Assembly: GCF_009377345.1 (NCBI RefSeq)
Contig: NZ_WBSL01000001.1
Location: 1,171,610-1,235,609, forward strand
Length of the DNA stretch: 64,000 nucleotides
Reading direction: 5' to 3'
DNA from: Deinococcus terrestris
Lineage (GTDB): Bacteria; Deinococcota; Deinococci; Deinococcales; Deinococcaceae
In this document: in pieces, positions 63,358 through 64,000 of the stretch
How positions within the stretch are numbered: the first letter of the stretch is position 1
Layout: every line of letters starts with the position of its first letter
The notes under the pieces: generated by a model
What the model was told of the DNA's origin: nothing
What the model saw: only the letters and a program-made list of their open reading frames with translations
Databases searched by the model: none
Position numbers and translations under genes: made by a program

Positions 63358-64000
63358 ATGCGCCGCCCCCGCCTGCACCCCGCCGTGCCCCGGCTGTTGC
63401 TGCCGCTGCTGCTCGTGCCCCTGGCGCCGCCTGCCCAGGCCACCCGCACGGCGGCTCCGGCCCCTGGCTCCCAAGAGACGCGGCCCGCCCCGACCCTGCC
63501 CCCAGCCCGCTACACGCTCAACCGCCTGTTCGAGGACGCCGAGGCCGGGCGAATCCGGCTGCTGACGCTGGCAGGCACCGGGGACGCCTCGGTGTATCTG
63601 GAGGACCAGACGCGGCCCGTCTCCCTGGTGGTGCCCACCGACGCCGCGACCCAGGCCTCCACCCTGACCCGGCTGCGGCAGGCGGACGTGCCCCTGCGGG
63701 TGGTGACGGGCGGCTCGCCCTTCGCGTGGGTGGGGTCGGTGCTCCCGCTGATCCTGACCGGGCTGATCCTGCTGGTGCTGTGGCGCTCGCTGCGCGGCGG
63801 GGCGGGCGGTGGGAATGCGGCGGGGAACTTCGGGAAGTCGAAGGCGGCGGTGATCAGCGAGGGCCAGATCAAACTCACCTTCGCCGATGTCGCGGGCTGC
63901 GACGAGGCCAAGTCCGACCTGCAGGAAGTCGTCGACTTCCTGCGCCACCCCGAGCGCTACCACCTCCTCGGCGCCCGCATCCCCCACGGCGTCCTCCTCG
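63358..64000 (+). CDS. ftsH: ATP-dependent zinc metalloprotease FtsH, N-terminal part (truncated by the window)
   Basis: 214 codons of a longer gene. A signal-like first helix ([16 protein letters not shown]) leads into an external domain of about 90 residues, a second helix (about 128-146, [18 protein letters not shown]), then a Gly-rich linker. The start of the AAA+ domain follows: [17 protein letters not shown] [16 protein letters not shown] and [19 protein letters not shown]. The Walker A and zinc sites lie beyond the edge. TAGCAT (63347-63352) lies five bases before ATG 63358. FtsH removes misfolded membrane proteins. Confidence 0.9.
   Translation, partial: MRRPRLHPAVPRLLLPLLLVPLAPPAQATRTAAPAPGSQETRPAPTLPPARYTLNRLFEDAEAGRIRLLTLAGTGDASVYLEDQTRPVSLVVPTDAATQASTLTRLRQADVPLRVVTGGSPFAWVGSVLPLILTGLILLVLWRSLRGGAGGGNAAGNFGKSKAAVISEGQIKLTFADVAGCDEAKSDLQEVVDFLRHPERYHLLGARIPHGVLL

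Overview
This window looks like a chromosomal segment of a Deinococcus. The DNA is very GC-rich and the codons are strongly GC3-biased. The gene set includes a UV-damage endonuclease of the UvsE type, a YfiT/BstA-like bacillithiol transferase homologue and large duplicated carbohydrate-binding modules. About 30 genes on both strands carry a -10-like TANNNT hexamer (often TACACT, TAGACT or TACCCT) only 5-7 bases before the start codon, with no Shine-Dalgarno sequence between. That is the leaderless-mRNA architecture known from Deinococcus. No tRNA, rRNA, CRISPR, prophage or insertion sequence was found. The gene content is mostly core chromosome.

Layout. 1-7.7 kb: end of an unknown protein, a lipoprotein, an RsmC-like methyltransferase, RNase HII, two small membrane proteins, an acetyltransferase, an M28 peptidase and LepA. 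7.8-12.9 kb: a metallo-beta-lactamase-fold hydrolase, a two-component pair, a frameshifted small gene, an aminotransferase and an AIM24 protein. 13.0-19.9 kb: a cell-wall and division cluster murG-murC-murB-ftsQ-ftsA-ftsZ. 19.9-26.7 kb: pfkA-rsmI, an XRE regulator with an apparent AUC start, rlmH and an M16C protease. 27.0-29.3 kb: a three-gene secreted operon with cohesin-like and dockerin modules. 29.3-37.3 kb: S4-domain protein, DUF1684 protein, lepB, FKBP, a secreted pullulanase, nucleoside hydrolase, kinase and JAMM peptidase. 37.4-44.3 kb: ftsK, a triple-fasciclin protein and a phosphodiester glycosidase. 44.3-48.8 kb: exonuclease, uvsE with a coupled zinc-ribbon DUF2256 gene, a PadR pair, and DAHP synthase behind an attenuator. 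49.2-55.3 kb: a complete Mrp antiporter operon mnhABCDEFG. 55.5-64 kb: a TPR-GAF-GGDEF-winged-helix protein, terC behind a probable Mn2+ riboswitch, Yip1, era, a Nudix-bacillithiol transferase-MazG operon, a DUF4384 lipoprotein and the start of ftsH.

The most notable regulatory discovery is upstream of the DAHP synthase gene. A leaderless 16-residue leader peptide containing Phe-Phe-Tyr-Trp is followed by mutually exclusive antiterminator and terminator hairpins. This is a complete textbook-style attenuator for the entry step of aromatic amino acid synthesis. Other observations worth checking are the putative cohesin/dockerin pair, the XRE regulator whose only well-placed start codon is ATC, two competing hairpins over the ftsZ ribosome binding site, the yybP-ykoY-like leader of terC, and the overlap of a DUF2256 gene with uvsE.

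All calls were made by reading the sequence, with no database search. Family names rest on motifs and family knowledge; functional links between neighbours are inference.
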